DNA of 64,000 nucleotides, from NCBI GenBank assembly GCA_004764695.1, contig SMSO01000014.1, forward strand, positions 2,865,148-2,929,147, read 5' to 3'. The position numbers and the translations under genes are program-made. This DNA is from Schizochytrium sp. TIO01. Its lineage: Eukaryota; Sar; Bigyra; Thraustochytrida; Thraustochytriidae. Under the pieces are notes generated by a model, which did not search any database, was not told the DNA's origin, and saw nothing but the letters and a program-made list of their open reading frames with translations. Positions 31,109 through 41,474 of this stretch are shown in pieces. Position 1 is the stretch's first letter, and every line of letters starts with the position of its first letter.

Positions 31109-32833
31109 TCACCTTGCTTCACCACCCATTACGCCACCTGGGTTTGCTGCCGCCCCGTTATGCGATGAGGAAAGGTGAAGTAGGTCGTCACTTACTTCTT
31201 CATGATCATCCATGCCTGCCTCAGTGTTGCCTGGAACGGGAGCCCCATCCTCAAGACCATCTACAAAATAATTGAAGAGGTCAGTAAGAGTAACGAGGCC
31301 CTCCAAATCACCATTCGCATCTACATACATGAGAGTATGATCCCGTATTTCAGAGAACTTTACAAAGATTTGTTGCAGGGTATCGTTCACAGAGCAAGTG
31401 TGTATGCGCATGCGTGAAGGAATCCCGAGTTCATTTTCTGATGAAGTTGTTGTATCAAACTCAGACGGAAGACCGAGAGACTCCACCCCACTCGCAGAGC
31501 TGTCAATGCTTTGACCTGATTTTGTGGACTCAGGCATACCATCCATATAATTCTCACCATAAGACTCTCCAAAGAGTAGGCGACCAAGAGCCAAATCCAA
31601 ACTATTTTCGATGGAGTTGTGAGACACCAGGTCGATAATGTTTGTTCGCGAGTAGGCGGCAATGGGCTTACCACGACGATTGATAATCGGAACGGATGAG
31701 ATTTGATTCTCTGATAACATGTCAAGAATTTCGTGCACGGGAGTGTTCAAAGTAGCAGTGTGGAGCTCGCCTCCGTTTGAAACGAGAGTGCCAATTCCAA
31801 GCGACTGAATTGACTGCTCAAAGAGTTGTCTATCTTCACAAAATTCTGAGACAAGGTACTGCAGCACGGCAAGGTGAGTAAGCACGCCTACGCAAACCTG
31901 TTCCTTCACGTCAATTACAGGTAGCCAGTGCAATTTGTGCGTCTTGAAAGCATAACAAGACTCATACAGAGAGCTTCTAGGATCTATGCTGACAAGTTGA
32001 GAGTAAGAAGTGACTGCACCAAAATCTTCCGATTTCTGACGCTTGTGCAGCTCCTCCGCTGCCACACGTGCAGCCTCAACGCCTGGCATTCCTGCTTCTA
32101 TCAGAGAGGTGGACATGCTCATGTCATCAAAGAGCTGTAATACGAGGCTTCTCCAAGAAGCGACAGAATGTGAGTCTAAAATTTCCAGCACTGAATTCGT
32201 CCGGTGGCCATAACGAAGCATGTCAATAAAGTCCAGCGTCGTAATTATCCCAGAGAGTTTTTGGGACAAAGGGTCCCACAACGGTGCAGAACCAATCTCG
32301 TGCTCCACTAACGCATAGTAAGATAACCGGATGGGAATATTGCGGTCGAACACTACCACCTTGCTGCTCTGTGGTACAAGATCATAGCAGGTGGCCTCGT
32401 GTAAAAACGCTGCTATGACACGTTTTCCCTCAACGCGTGCATCAAATTCAAGGCTGCCTTCAGAGGGTCGTCTTTGCATAGTCAGACCTGTTGTCCTGGT
32501 CGTGCCCATACCCTCTTGCTCCTCGTCTTCAGCTTCTGTCATAAAAGCAGCGACTACAGCATCTGCGGATCCATCAGAATCATTGTCCTCTTCACGTCCA
32601 GGTCCGCGATGGCTCGCATCATTGTGGTCCTGCATTTGCATATTGCGCATTTGTTCCTCCAAATGCATGTCATGACCTAATGCTGGTGGTGCAGCTGGCA
32701 AAGACGATGAGATAGTTTGGGGAGATCCGTAAGTTTGTTCTGTTAAACCAGACATGGTACTCTCAGAAGAGTGTGAGTGAGGAGCATGCTCTTTGAGGTT
32801 GCCCCCAGGGCCTGCTCTGTCTCCGTTTTGCAT
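31109..32833 (-). CDS. SNF4: AMPK/SNF1 gamma subunit (four CBS domains)
   Basis: 574 residues. A disordered, acidic N-terminus of about 135 residues precedes the start of the gamma fold: FLHEATCYDLVPQSSKVVVFD, typical of AMPK gamma/Snf4. Four CBS motifs follow at about 150-210 (APLWDPLSQKLSGIITTLDF), 275-335 (HWLPVIDVKEQVCVGVLTHL), 350-410 (ISSVPIINRRGKPIAAYSRT) and 475-525 (HTLMYVDANGDLEGLVTLTD). The subunit binds AMP/ADP/ATP and controls the kinase in response to energy state. CBS3 and CBS4 are separated by a 60-residue Ser-rich, acidic insert not seen in animal gammas. The stop lies 116 nt from the HPPK-DHPS stop, so the genes are convergent. Confidence 0.93.
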   Translation of the reverse strand: MQNGDRAGPGGNLKEHAPHSHSSESTMSGLTEQTYGSPQTISSSLPAAPPALGHDMHLEEQMRNMQMQDHNDASHRGPGREEDNDSDGSADAVVAAFMTEAEDEEQEGMGTTRTTGLTMQRRPSEGSLEFDARVEGKRVIAAFLHEATCYDLVPQSSKVVVFDRNIPIRLSYYALVEHEIGSAPLWDPLSQKLSGIITTLDFIDMLRYGHRTNSVLEILDSHSVASWRSLVLQLFDDMSMSTSLIEAGMPGVEAARVAAEELHKRQKSEDFGAVTSYSQLVSIDPRSSLYESCYAFKTHKLHWLPVIDVKEQVCVGVLTHLAVLQYLVSEFCEDRQLFEQSIQSLGIGTLVSNGGELHTATLNTPVHEILDMLSENQISSVPIINRRGKPIAAYSRTNIIDLVSHNSIENSLDLALGRLLFGESYGENYMDGMPESTKSGQSIDSSASGVESLGLPSEFDTTTSSENELGIPSRMRIHTCSVNDTLQQIFVKFSEIRDHTLMYVDANGDLEGLVTLTDLFNYFVDGLEDGAPVPGNTEAGMDDHEEVSDDLLHLSSSHNGAAANPGGVMGGEAR

Positions 32834-34595
32834 AGTATCTGTTAATTTGTACTATACCTGTTTGATACAGAACACACTCTTCGAGGATCAATCAAAGATT
32901 AGATACTGCGGAAGAGAGAAAAGGTAGTGAAAGAATCACCGTGACCCAAACAGAGAAATTAAGTTGAAAGAGTGGAAGAAACACTACACTCGTTCGTAGT
33001 AAAAGCGATCCGCCAGGGAGCAGCGGTGTAGCGATTAAATCCTCAAACAAAACTTTGATACTGCAAGCTAAGAGCAGTACCGTATTTTGTTTGAAATGAG
33101 GTTCTCAACTCTGATCACAAGCCAGAATAGATCCTGTCGTGTAGACAGATAGACGAAAAGTGGTGATGAAATAAAAAGACGCGACAAAAGTAAAGACAAG
33201 AAATTGACGCCGTTTGCACTTTTGACTCTACTCCAACTTTCCTCCCTCGAGATCGCTGTGACCCTTCCTAACAATATCAGCTCCCCTAAGAAATTTGCCC
33301 CAAAACAACGCAAGGTTTCAGTCTTTGATTGTACACACCAAGCAGCTTCTTGGATACGATTGCAGATCCACAACGGGGTAATCCAGTGAATTCTCTTCGG
33401 AATCCCTAAATAAGCTTTTTCAATTTGGGCGTAGGTTGACACCTACGTTCCAGCGTAGATACTAAGAGCCTGTCCTCACAACACCACAAAATCGTCTCGA
33501 TACGAGCACGTGGTATCAATATATTATAAGAGATATGCGTGTATTTGAATATGTTGTTGTCTAAAAGAAAGGCTTTCTCGGCGTCACTGCAGCACCGATG
33601 TAGCAAGTATCCAATGTAAGACGGTATCTGCGAGTCGCCCCTGCGGCCAGCAGAGCGTCTGCAACGTATCTTGCGATAGCGGGAGCGGCAGCAACAAGGC
33701 GCAGAAGGAAGGTTGAGTAAGTGAGTGACCGAATGGGTGAATGAATTAAACAATGAATCGGAAACAGAGAGCAAAGCAGCAGCAGCAGTAGCTGCAGCGG
33801 GTGTCACAGCGCGACGCCGTGATAAAGTTCTAAACAGGTTGATGGGGGTGTGCCTCGTCCCGCCGCAGCGATCTCTTGCACGCTGCTTCGAGCGCCGCTT
33901 CGTCGTCCCGCGCGAGAAAGCGACGTGGAAGAAGGATTCAAGTCTGCAAGCGATTGCTGGAGGAGGCACAAAACCTTGGTCCTGGATTTAAGGACATGAA
34001 CCTTCATCCTTCTGCTTTCTTTCCTTTGCAAGTTCTTTTCCTTTTCCCCAACAGCCTAAGAATGAGTATTATTATGCTTTCTTTCCTCTCTGTCAGTTTA
34101 GTACATGTGTTAATAGACTAGTTGCTGCTTATCACGAAGTGGTCATGTGATGTTCATATTTGCGTAGAAAGTTCGGTTGTTTCAGACTCCAAGTGGATTG
34201 CTGCATTAATAAACATCAATCCTGTTTATCCTTTCTGCGTTGCGCTATATCATTTTAACCGTATGGAGGGCCCTATTTCCCGCCGATAAACCTCATTCCT
34301 GGTGAAACTGAAACAGTTCCTGTTAAGCTTTATTCGGGTTGCTTGAGAAGGGAGATGAGAGCGCATGCTTTGCGCCTGCATGTTGCGACGAAATTCTTCC
34401 CTTTTGGTCAAAATCCTTATGGCGGGGAGATGCGCAGTGTTGCTCAGTGTTTTCGTGCATGCTCGTACTACAATCGCCACTTTCCAGAAATGTGTGCGTA
34501 CCTGGGCGGTGAGTTCCCACCGCGTCCCACCGATTTAAAAGCTCCATTCCAACTAAAACTTAAACTTAAATGTTATGCTTTGTTTGTTTGTTTTT
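32834..34595. other. 1.8-kb intergenic region
   Basis: No supported gene. A GC-rich patch at 33640-33970 carries overlapping open frames on both strands, as expected from composition. The right end abuts the broken kinase gene. Confidence 0.5.
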
Positions 34596-35736
34596 TTATT
34601 CAACAAACGCAAAGAACTTGTCAAAAGCAGCATTATCACCTGCGATCATCTTGTCACTTGCTCCAATCGTTGCCATGCCGAAGTCAATCACCCTCACCGC
34701 TTGAATGCTGTCAACGACAAAGTTGTTCAATCGAATATCATTGTGCGCAATGCCATACTCGTGCACAGCTGACAGTGCTGCACGTGCCTTGCGCTTGATC
34801 TCACTGGTGATCGACGCTTTCGGTAGTCGAGAAAGTGCATCACCGTAATACGAGACTGCAATCAGTAAATCATTGAACATATGCCTTCTACCGAACAAGT
34901 AGAACGGGACGTGAATGCCCATTAGCGGCCGCAGTTCCTCATACACAGCCATTTCATTTTCGAAGCTTGCAATCGCATCCATCTGATACTGTCTAGAGTT
35001 GTTCTTGGGAGTCATAACCTTGGCAACACAATTGACACCGTATGCCACTGTATGCGCTGAGATTGAGTACTGACCCATCGGGTACTGTTTAACGACACCT
35101 TCAAGTCCACCACCTCGATACGGGAACTGGGCAACAGTGTACGGCAGTGAGTCTTGGAGAGCTTTCAGCTTCTTGATAATCGATTCATCGCCGTCGCTTG
35201 AGGAAGTGGTAGTATTCATATTCTGGGTAGCATTCTTGTTACCTCTACCCGTTATGCGCTTCGCTGTATTGACGATCGAGGAAACAAAACTACTACTACC
35301 ACCAGCACTTTTGCCGGTAAGCATTTTGTACGAGCCTTCCCATTCCTTCATATCCTTGATATCCTTGATCGCCTTACCGCACGGAATTGAAAATCCTTTC
35401 TCGTTCCTTCTCTGTCAAATGAAGCTTTGCTTCTTTCAACGCGTTCACAACAAAAGCAAAGTATGAAAGCTTGACAGAATCTTCCCCGTTTGCAGTGGCA
35501 TTAAATACCCGCGAAACGTGTAAGTTGTTGTCTTTGTCCAGTTTTAGAAACCACGTGCGATCTGTCGTACTCAAGACACCGTAGCAGACGCATATACAGA
35601 GCATGTACACATAAACCTGTACAATAGGCGACTCTGGAAAATGCTCGTCGAACCGTTCCGCGGGACTACAATGACAACAACAGAATCGTCGCTTGTACTC
35701 ACAGAGAAACTCATTTGCAAAGAGAAAGAAGACTTG
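34596..35736 (-). pseudogene. Broken Crinkler/CR-type protein kinase-like gene
   Basis: Two minus-strand frames carry consecutive parts of one protein. The upstream part (open from 35736 to a TAA at 35374-35376) has the pattern CYGVLSTTDRTWFLKLD that precedes the kinase in fungal and oomycete Crinkler-type proteins. The downstream part, in another frame (open from 35414 to 34596), is a small kinase-like domain: a VNCVAKVM lysine strand, FENEMAVYEELRPL, the catalytic AHNDIRLNNFVV and the metal-binding VIDFGMA. The frame must switch within 35377-35414, and the upstream part has no credible start. No intron of normal length fits the switch. This is best read as a frameshifted, 5'-truncated copy; a single sequencing indel at the junction is the alternative. 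These proteins are secreted effectors in some oomycetes and nuclear proteins elsewhere. Confidence 0.68.
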
Positions 35737-36810
35737 TTATGAAGACTTACAAAACCTTGGGAACTATTGAACGTCAAAAGTACCTAGTCCTTCATATCCT
35801 TTTTCCCAGTATACCTTCTCTCCTTCGAAACCCCATATGTGGTTATGCGGGGTGAACTAGAACCCGCGTTTGCCAAATTTATGTGCTATTGCAATCATAC
35901 GAGTTCTGAGTTACGTCCGAGAACTAAACATCATCAGAGTTGCTACAAATGTTCCCAGATATACAATACTTATCTGCAAAATAAGACGATATTGTTGTAT
36001 TGATCCTTATCCTCCGCAGAATTGGAAAGAATCGGCCCCGCATACCAATCTTGCGTGCATTAATACCTTGGCCCACTTGTCCACTTCCACGCTCATTCAT
36101 TGGGTCAACTTGTTCAAAGTGCATAAGGTTTGGTCAACCAATACTTTTCTGTGTTTCAACTCTAACATTCCGAATGTGTGACCAGTGATCTGAGAGTACC
36201 TACTATACATGCGCGCGGGATGCATGTCGAAATTGAAGTTCTGTGGATAAGCTGCAGCTCTACGAGTGGGGCGGATTTGGAGTTGCTCTTATGGTTAAAC
36301 ACACCCAAAATGCAGATCTTCTTCTTTTTTTCTTTTTAAAAGAAATGCCATCTACTTATCTCACAGTAGTATATTTCCTTTTCTTTGTGTTTTTAATTAT
36401 TTTAGCCCATCTACCTACCTACCTGCCTAGTCTAGTCCTAAGAACGTCATTATAGAGGAAGGTCTAAGTAGTAGCAGTTGACTAATCAAAACAATAGGAT
36501 AGGGCTAGTCTGCTCTAGCTAGGTGTATGTGACACATAAACTTGATTTCGGGCCTAGTGATGAGAGCGCTCAATCAACCACGGTCAACGAAGCAGAAGTA
36601 GATTGAGGCTCGGCAGGCGGTGGGCGCACGTTCGTGGTGGCGTAGCAAACCGTACTGCGCAGCCTACAGTTGCGGGGCCGTGTACAGTGGCTCCTCTGAA
36701 GGCTGCTTTGCGCTTGCGTTCGCGTGCAGCTGCGTGAGAGTAGAGACCAACGACGACGATTAGGAAATTTGGAGAGCGACTCGCCATTCGGGAAAGCGCG
36801 GGGGGGCAAG
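35737..36810. other. Intergenic region upstream of Nse4
   Basis: No supported gene. The left part may hold decayed 5' sequence of the kinase pseudogene; a 14-nt sequence TCCTTCATATCCTT at 35788-35801 recurs at 35344-35357. A run CTACCTACCTACCTGCCTAG at 36411-36430 is the strongest copy of the dispersed motif. The last 200 bases are GC-rich leader. Confidence 0.5.
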
Positions 36811-37734
36811 ATGTCTTCACAAAGCGAAGATACGAAGAAATCGAAATATGCGAGAAATGCAAAAAAGACTTACGAGGCGCGATTAAACATTGAGGAAGTA
36901 GGACAGGATGTTGATCGTTTTCTGAACCAAAAAAGTAAGCTGGACAGTGCTGAAGAAGTCCAAATTGTTAGTTCATTTGTGGACAAGCTCGACAAAACGC
37001 TGGTGAGCAAAGATGCTACTATCGTTAAAGATGACACGGAAGTTTTCGTTAAAATCACAGATGTGACAACGAGGGCGATTGTCAAGGCTGCGCATAAATC
37101 ACGGAATATTGAGGAGAGTCACATTCTACAGGGTCTGAAGAAGAACTACAAGGACGGTGATGGCCTGAATTGGAAGAGTCTTGGGGCTTTCGCGAGCAGA
37201 TATTTCCATGGCGTTTCTAACAACGGTTTTCTTTGTAACTCCCTCGAAGTAGAACCTAAAGAACGTAAAACTAAACAGAAGAGGCAAAAGATCTCTGAGG
37301 ATGCTAAGGTGGTGGAACCCTTAAAAGTCAACATGTCAAAAGAAGACCCATCCGCGCACCGTGCTCAAAAGCATCACACAAAATTGCAGACTGAAATTTT
37401 TGAGCATATTAAGAAGAGGAAGCGGGTGAACTATCTCAAAACAGTGATCAATCCTGAGTCATTTACCCAGACTGTTGAGAATATCTTTACTTCCTCCTTC
37501 TTGGTCAAAGATGCTGCTGCTTACATGGAGTTAGATCCGAATGGAGTTCCTTTTATCGCTGATGGTTCTAAAAATCTGGATGCTCAAAATGCTCAAAATC
37601 AGGTACATCAGTATCCTCATCAGTCCATTTTGAGTTTCTCCATGGCGGATTGGAAGAATGCTATCGAGTCGTATGGAATTAGAGAGTCTGCTCTGCAGAC
37701 CCGCAAAGACACGATCTATAATAATACCAACTAA
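36811..37734 (+). CDS. NSE4: Nse4, kleisin subunit of the SMC5/6 complex
   Basis: 307 residues from the ATG at 36811. The frame is open upstream without another ATG. The N-terminal helical region (about 15-110) is followed by a basic linker (KERKTKQKRQK) and the characteristic C-terminal winged-helix domain: PESFTQTVENIFTSSFLVKD and ELDPNGVPFI, matching the Nse4_C signature FTQTVENIF-x-x-SFLI-KDG-x-x-x-x-x-x-DEDGLP. Nse4 bridges the Smc5 and Smc6 heads and binds Nse1/Nse3; the complex acts in the nucleus in recombination and replication-stress repair. Near the C-terminus a conserved-looking FSMADWKNAIESYGI follows, also typical of the family. Confidence 0.93.
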   Translation: MSSQSEDTKKSKYARNAKKTYEARLNIEEVGQDVDRFLNQKSKLDSAEEVQIVSSFVDKLDKTLVSKDATIVKDDTEVFVKITDVTTRAIVKAAHKSRNIEESHILQGLKKNYKDGDGLNWKSLGAFASRYFHGVSNNGFLCNSLEVEPKERKTKQKRQKISEDAKVVEPLKVNMSKEDPSAHRAQKHHTKLQTEIFEHIKKRKRVNYLKTVINPESFTQTVENIFTSSFLVKDAAAYMELDPNGVPFIADGSKNLDAQNAQNQVHQYPHQSILSFSMADWKNAIESYGIRESALQTRKDTIYNNTN

Positions 37735-38240
37735 GTCAAAGTCATACGTTCACAGTTTCGCATTGCGTGCGTACACCTCAAGGACTTGACTTCATCTGCA
37801 TAAATCTAGGATCTTGTCTAACCAGAAATCCAAAGTATTTTTCTTCTTGCAACTTTCATTTGATCTTGCCTTGCCCCTATTGTATCCTTACGTTAGTCTT
37901 TGAAAATGCGTCTAACGCAAGGATTTATTACATTGGCACTGATTGTTTGTTTCTGCAATACTAGAGAAAGAATGGCAGAAATGAATTTGGATTGATTGTA
38001 TGATGAAGCACATGATGGATCATAGGACAACAATTGCAAGAGACACGAATCTTGAACCATGGTACTTTGTGGGTTGTTTTATTTAATGTTAAGATATTTG
38101 AAATTAAACAGGTATACATACTCTATTTCGTGTCTAGTAACCTCGATTTTATTTTGTTTTCATTTTCGTCTTCTCTTTCGAGCAATTTTAAATTTCTTGT
38201 ATGCAAATGGAGCTTGTGACGGTTGCGTAGAATAAACTTT
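37735..38240. other. Convergent spacer, no gene seen
   Basis: 506 bp between the stops of Nse4 and the AAA+ ATPase gene. AT-rich, no supported frame. Confidence 0.55.
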
Positions 38241-39989
38241 TTACCAAAGTTGAACTGTGTTGTCGTGTTGAAGTTGTTGCCGGCGTACCTTCAATGCCTC
38301 TGCATAAACCTCAAAAGGTGGAGGTGGGATCTCGAGTTCGGATGTCTTGTTAGAGGCTGCTTCTCTTTGACGCAAAAACTGCGAAACCCAACGTCTCTCT
38401 GCATGTTTACACGTGTCTTTGATGTCTCGGCCAGAGAAGCCTTGTGCGTGCTCAGCCAATGTATTAAGGTCATCGGAACTAAGTTGCTTAGCATAGCGTT
38501 CAAATATTGCCCTGCGTGCTCCTTCTGATGGCAAAGGAAATAAAATAGACATATCAAAGCGACTCACCAATGCAGAATCTAAATCTTGCTTCCGATTTGT
38601 TGCGGCAATAAGAATGCTTGAAGTACGCTCTTGGAAGCCCTCGAGCGTGCGCAATAGTACTGAAAGAAGACGCCTCGTCGCCTCATGCATATTTGCACCA
38701 GGCCCGCTATCACGGGAAGTCGCGAGGGAATCAATCTCATCTAAGAAAACAATAGCGTTGCCAAGCTCATCACATAGCTTGAGCATTTCAGAGAGTCTGG
38801 ATTCACTCTCCCCGTAGTACTTCGACATGACGGATTCAATGGGGATATAGATCATGGGAACTTTGGCTTGCGATGCTACGATGCGAGCCGTCGTAGTTTT
38901 TCCCGTGCCTGGTGGGCCCTCAAAGAGGATAGCCCTAGGTCTATTACTTTCAAAACGCGCGCGCGTCTTTCGCGTTACCGTGTCATACTCCTCCGGATGC
39001 TTAAGCCCAAGTAGGATGGTATCCTCTACATCCCGTCGAACATCATCATACCCAGCCAAGCAGCTCCAATCAAGGGTGCCCTTCTCCTCCGAGCCTATCT
39101 GCGAAGATTCTGGTGCCCCACCATCCCCAGCTTCATCCCGGTACACCACCGCGCCGAGTTGTTCAAGTCTTTCTAGAGCAGCCGAGCAAGTTCCCATATC
39201 GGACCTGCTCGAATCTGGCGCCTGGCTCCCTCCCTGGGGACCATTCCACATCGGATTCTGTGGCGATGCAAATCCTCCCCATGCTCTTCGCGGCCTGGGA
39301 GTGAGCGATGGCGCTCTGTCGCTTGTAAATGCTGCCGCTTCGTAGGCCGCCACAAAAGCTGCGAGCTCGGCCTCTGAGACTGCTTTATCCTTGTAAAATG
39401 TGAGTCTGCATGTCCCGTTGCCCTGTACTCCAACAGAGATGCTTCCTTTGCCGTTGCTAAGGACTACATTGAGGTCACCCTGGGCCGTATCTACCGCATC
39501 CGAGCCCATTGGAGGTGCCAGAAGAAGCCCAGATGAGGTCGGGCCTAAGGCCAGCGATTTTGCAAAGGCATTAAGTGCAGCGGGAAGCAAATCAATGGCA
39601 GCGACGGCAAAGCTAAGCCTAAAGACGCCCTCACTGTCCACAGAGAGCTGCACCGATGGAGAGCTCCGGCGGCGCTCGCGAATCGGTCGCAGTTGCTTGA
39701 GAAGACGCGCCTTAAGCGCCTCCTGGGCAGATCCCTCGTCCCCAGAAGCGGCCTGTGACTCAGATGGAGTCAAAGATGCAGTGGAGGCGACGACTGAGGC
39801 CAAAAGGACTGGCGCTAGAGATACCATGAAAGTGAACGGAGAGCCACGGGAGCTGCTGTGCCCATGACCATCTCGCCGAAAGGATTCCGAAGCGGAGACC
39901 AAGAGAGGGACTGCAGGAGACCTGCTACGACGCAAAGAAGAAGGGCCCGCGGTGCGAAGAAGCCGCGGCGGTAAACGCGAAATTCGCAT
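38241..39989 (-). CDS. Organellar AAA+ ATPase, At4g04180-like
   Basis: 582 residues from the ATG at 39989. The N-terminus (MRISRLPPRLLRTAG and more Arg/Ser) looks like a mitochondrial presequence. A hydrophobic stretch at about 53-74 could anchor it in a membrane. Residues 75-300 are not recognised. The AAA+ module is at about 305-550: Walker A GPPGTGKT at 358-365, ESVMSKYYGESESRLSEM, Walker B IVFLDEID at 413-420, sensor AATN near 462-465 and SRFD arginine-finger region. The pattern SKYYGESE, MHEATRRLLSVLL, ATNRKQDLDSALVSRFD and FSGRDIKDTC is very close to the plant At4g04180 family rather than FtsH, Msp1 or katanin. This suggests an organellar protein-remodelling ATPase; the substrate is unknown. 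Confidence 0.85.
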   Translation of the reverse strand: MRISRLPPRLLRTAGPSSLRRSRSPAVPLLVSASESFRRDGHGHSSSRGSPFTFMVSLAPVLLASVVASTASLTPSESQAASGDEGSAQEALKARLLKQLRPIRERRRSSPSVQLSVDSEGVFRLSFAVAAIDLLPAALNAFAKSLALGPTSSGLLLAPPMGSDAVDTAQGDLNVVLSNGKGSISVGVQGNGTCRLTFYKDKAVSEAELAAFVAAYEAAAFTSDRAPSLTPRPRRAWGGFASPQNPMWNGPQGGSQAPDSSRSDMGTCSAALERLEQLGAVVYRDEAGDGGAPESSQIGSEEKGTLDWSCLAGYDDVRRDVEDTILLGLKHPEEYDTVTRKTRARFESNRPRAILFEGPPGTGKTTTARIVASQAKVPMIYIPIESVMSKYYGESESRLSEMLKLCDELGNAIVFLDEIDSLATSRDSGPGANMHEATRRLLSVLLRTLEGFQERTSSILIAATNRKQDLDSALVSRFDMSILFPLPSEGARRAIFERYAKQLSSDDLNTLAEHAQGFSGRDIKDTCKHAERRWVSQFLRQREAASNKTSELEIPPPPFEVYAEALKVRRQQLQHDNTVQLW

Positions 39990-40078
39990 GGCGACGTGGA
40001 CAGTGAATGTCGTGAAGAATTGTCCGCGAAGAAGATCGCTCTCCCGTTCAAGTTTTGTTTTTGTTTTATTGGAAAGAC

Positions 40079-40115
40079 AAAATTCAAAATTCAAAGTTCA
40101 AAATTCAAAATTCAA
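40079..40115. repeat. Tandem TTCAAAAT units
   Basis: About five imperfect copies of an eight-base unit (AATTCAAA with one AGTTCAAA), 90 bases upstream of the AAA+ ATPase ATG. Confidence 0.8.
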
Positions 40116-40361
40116 TCTTGAATGAATAATTTATTTTGAACTTTGAGACTTTGAAGTTAAACTTCAAATAATCACACTTGCCAACTTCGGACCTTGAAAA
40201 CCCAGTTTCGAAGCTGCTCTCCACAACGGCAGGCCCTTCTCCGGTAGCCCTCCAAGACCTCAGTCCGGACGACGAAAGCTGAAGCCCTTACTTTGTTCAA
40301 AGAGGTCCCAGCTCCGCTCTTCTCGAAAATCTCTTTCTGACCTCGGTTCCGATGTCCACAA

Positions 40362-40382
40362 CTCTCTCTCTCTCTCTCTCTC
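40362..40382. repeat. (CT)10 microsatellite
   Basis: Perfect CT dinucleotide run in the divergent spacer. Confidence 0.9.
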
Positions 40383-41474
40383 CGCCGGGAGCAGTCAGGT
40401 CGCGCCGGGACCGGGAGGCGTTCGTGGTATGTACTCCTAGCAAGGCCACGCACACCCAGCCCCTGCCGCGTCGTGCTAGCCGGGTTGAAACCAGTGCCCC
40501 ATGCGCCGCATCGCTCATCATCGCTGGACTAGACAAAGATAGCGTTTGAAGGGAATGAATGAATCAATGCGGATCGAAGAGAATCGAAGAGAATTGAAGA
40601 ACTTCAACGACACACCCTTTGGAGGAGGGAAGGATGCGAGGTGTCTCAGGGCGCGACTTGCTATCATCGAAGGGGCTAGCTGGCTGGCGCAGCTTGGGTA
40701 TTCGACATGTGAACGTGGCTTTATTTGCAGAACCTAGCAGGTGTCTATCTCCACCTCCGCATTCTATAGCTCTGTGCGTCTTATAGATGAAAGTTTAGAG
40801 AGAGTGAGAGAAAGAAGTGGTGAAGATTTGTTTCAAGATTAGAAAACTAATTAAACGTTGTTATTTTATGTTATGTTATTTTGCCACTGTAGTACCTACC
40901 TATTCTGGATACTGTATAATTGTTTAATTAAAAGTTTTTTAAGGGGGAAAAAAGAGGGGAAAAAGGCTAATAATGTTATATATGGGACTAAATTTGGAAA
41001 AGACAAAGGATAGGATAAATATGGAGATAAGGATATGTCCGTTATGAGTTTGGGGCGGAAGGCCAACAACATAGATGATGAGGTCTGCGAAAGGTGAAAT
41101 AGGAGTAGCGGATGTTGATAAATGCTGCACAGGGAAGGTTGGGACTGTTGCCTTGTCTAGACGATCCCTTTATATGAACCAAGAAAAAACTGGACGAACC
41201 ATTGAAGAGTCAACAGGTTTGAAGCGAAGAAGCGTTGCAAACCAAGGGTTTGAGCAAATAAAGCCTGTGGACTTACATAGACCGATAAATTGGTTGCAGA
41301 GAAGGATAAGCATAAAGTGCCTGGCGCTCCTGCTTTCAAGAGAGGCCACTTTTGGTCCAATAACCTAGTGAAACAAGAAGCAAGTTTGGGTGCAGCGGAA
41401 CGCATGCATGGCTGCATAAAACAGGGCTGCTATGGCGTCGCAGCACAGTGCAGGCCTTAGTCGTAGCGGGGAAA

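Larger units (their letters stand above)
39990..41474. other. 1.5-kb divergent intergenic region
   Basis: No supported gene. It contains tandem AATTCAAA-type units at 40079-40115 just upstream of the AAA+ gene, a (CT)n run at 40362-40382 and a TACCTACCTA motif at about 40893-40902. An ATG at 41432 opens a 30-codon frame overlapping the start of the CD36-like gene and could be an upstream ORF. Confidence 0.5.

Noticed and set aside
33406-33991. Overlapping open frames on both strands in a GC-rich patch
   Set aside because: Open on both strands because of composition, rich in Arg/Ser/Ala, no domain and no credible ATG context.
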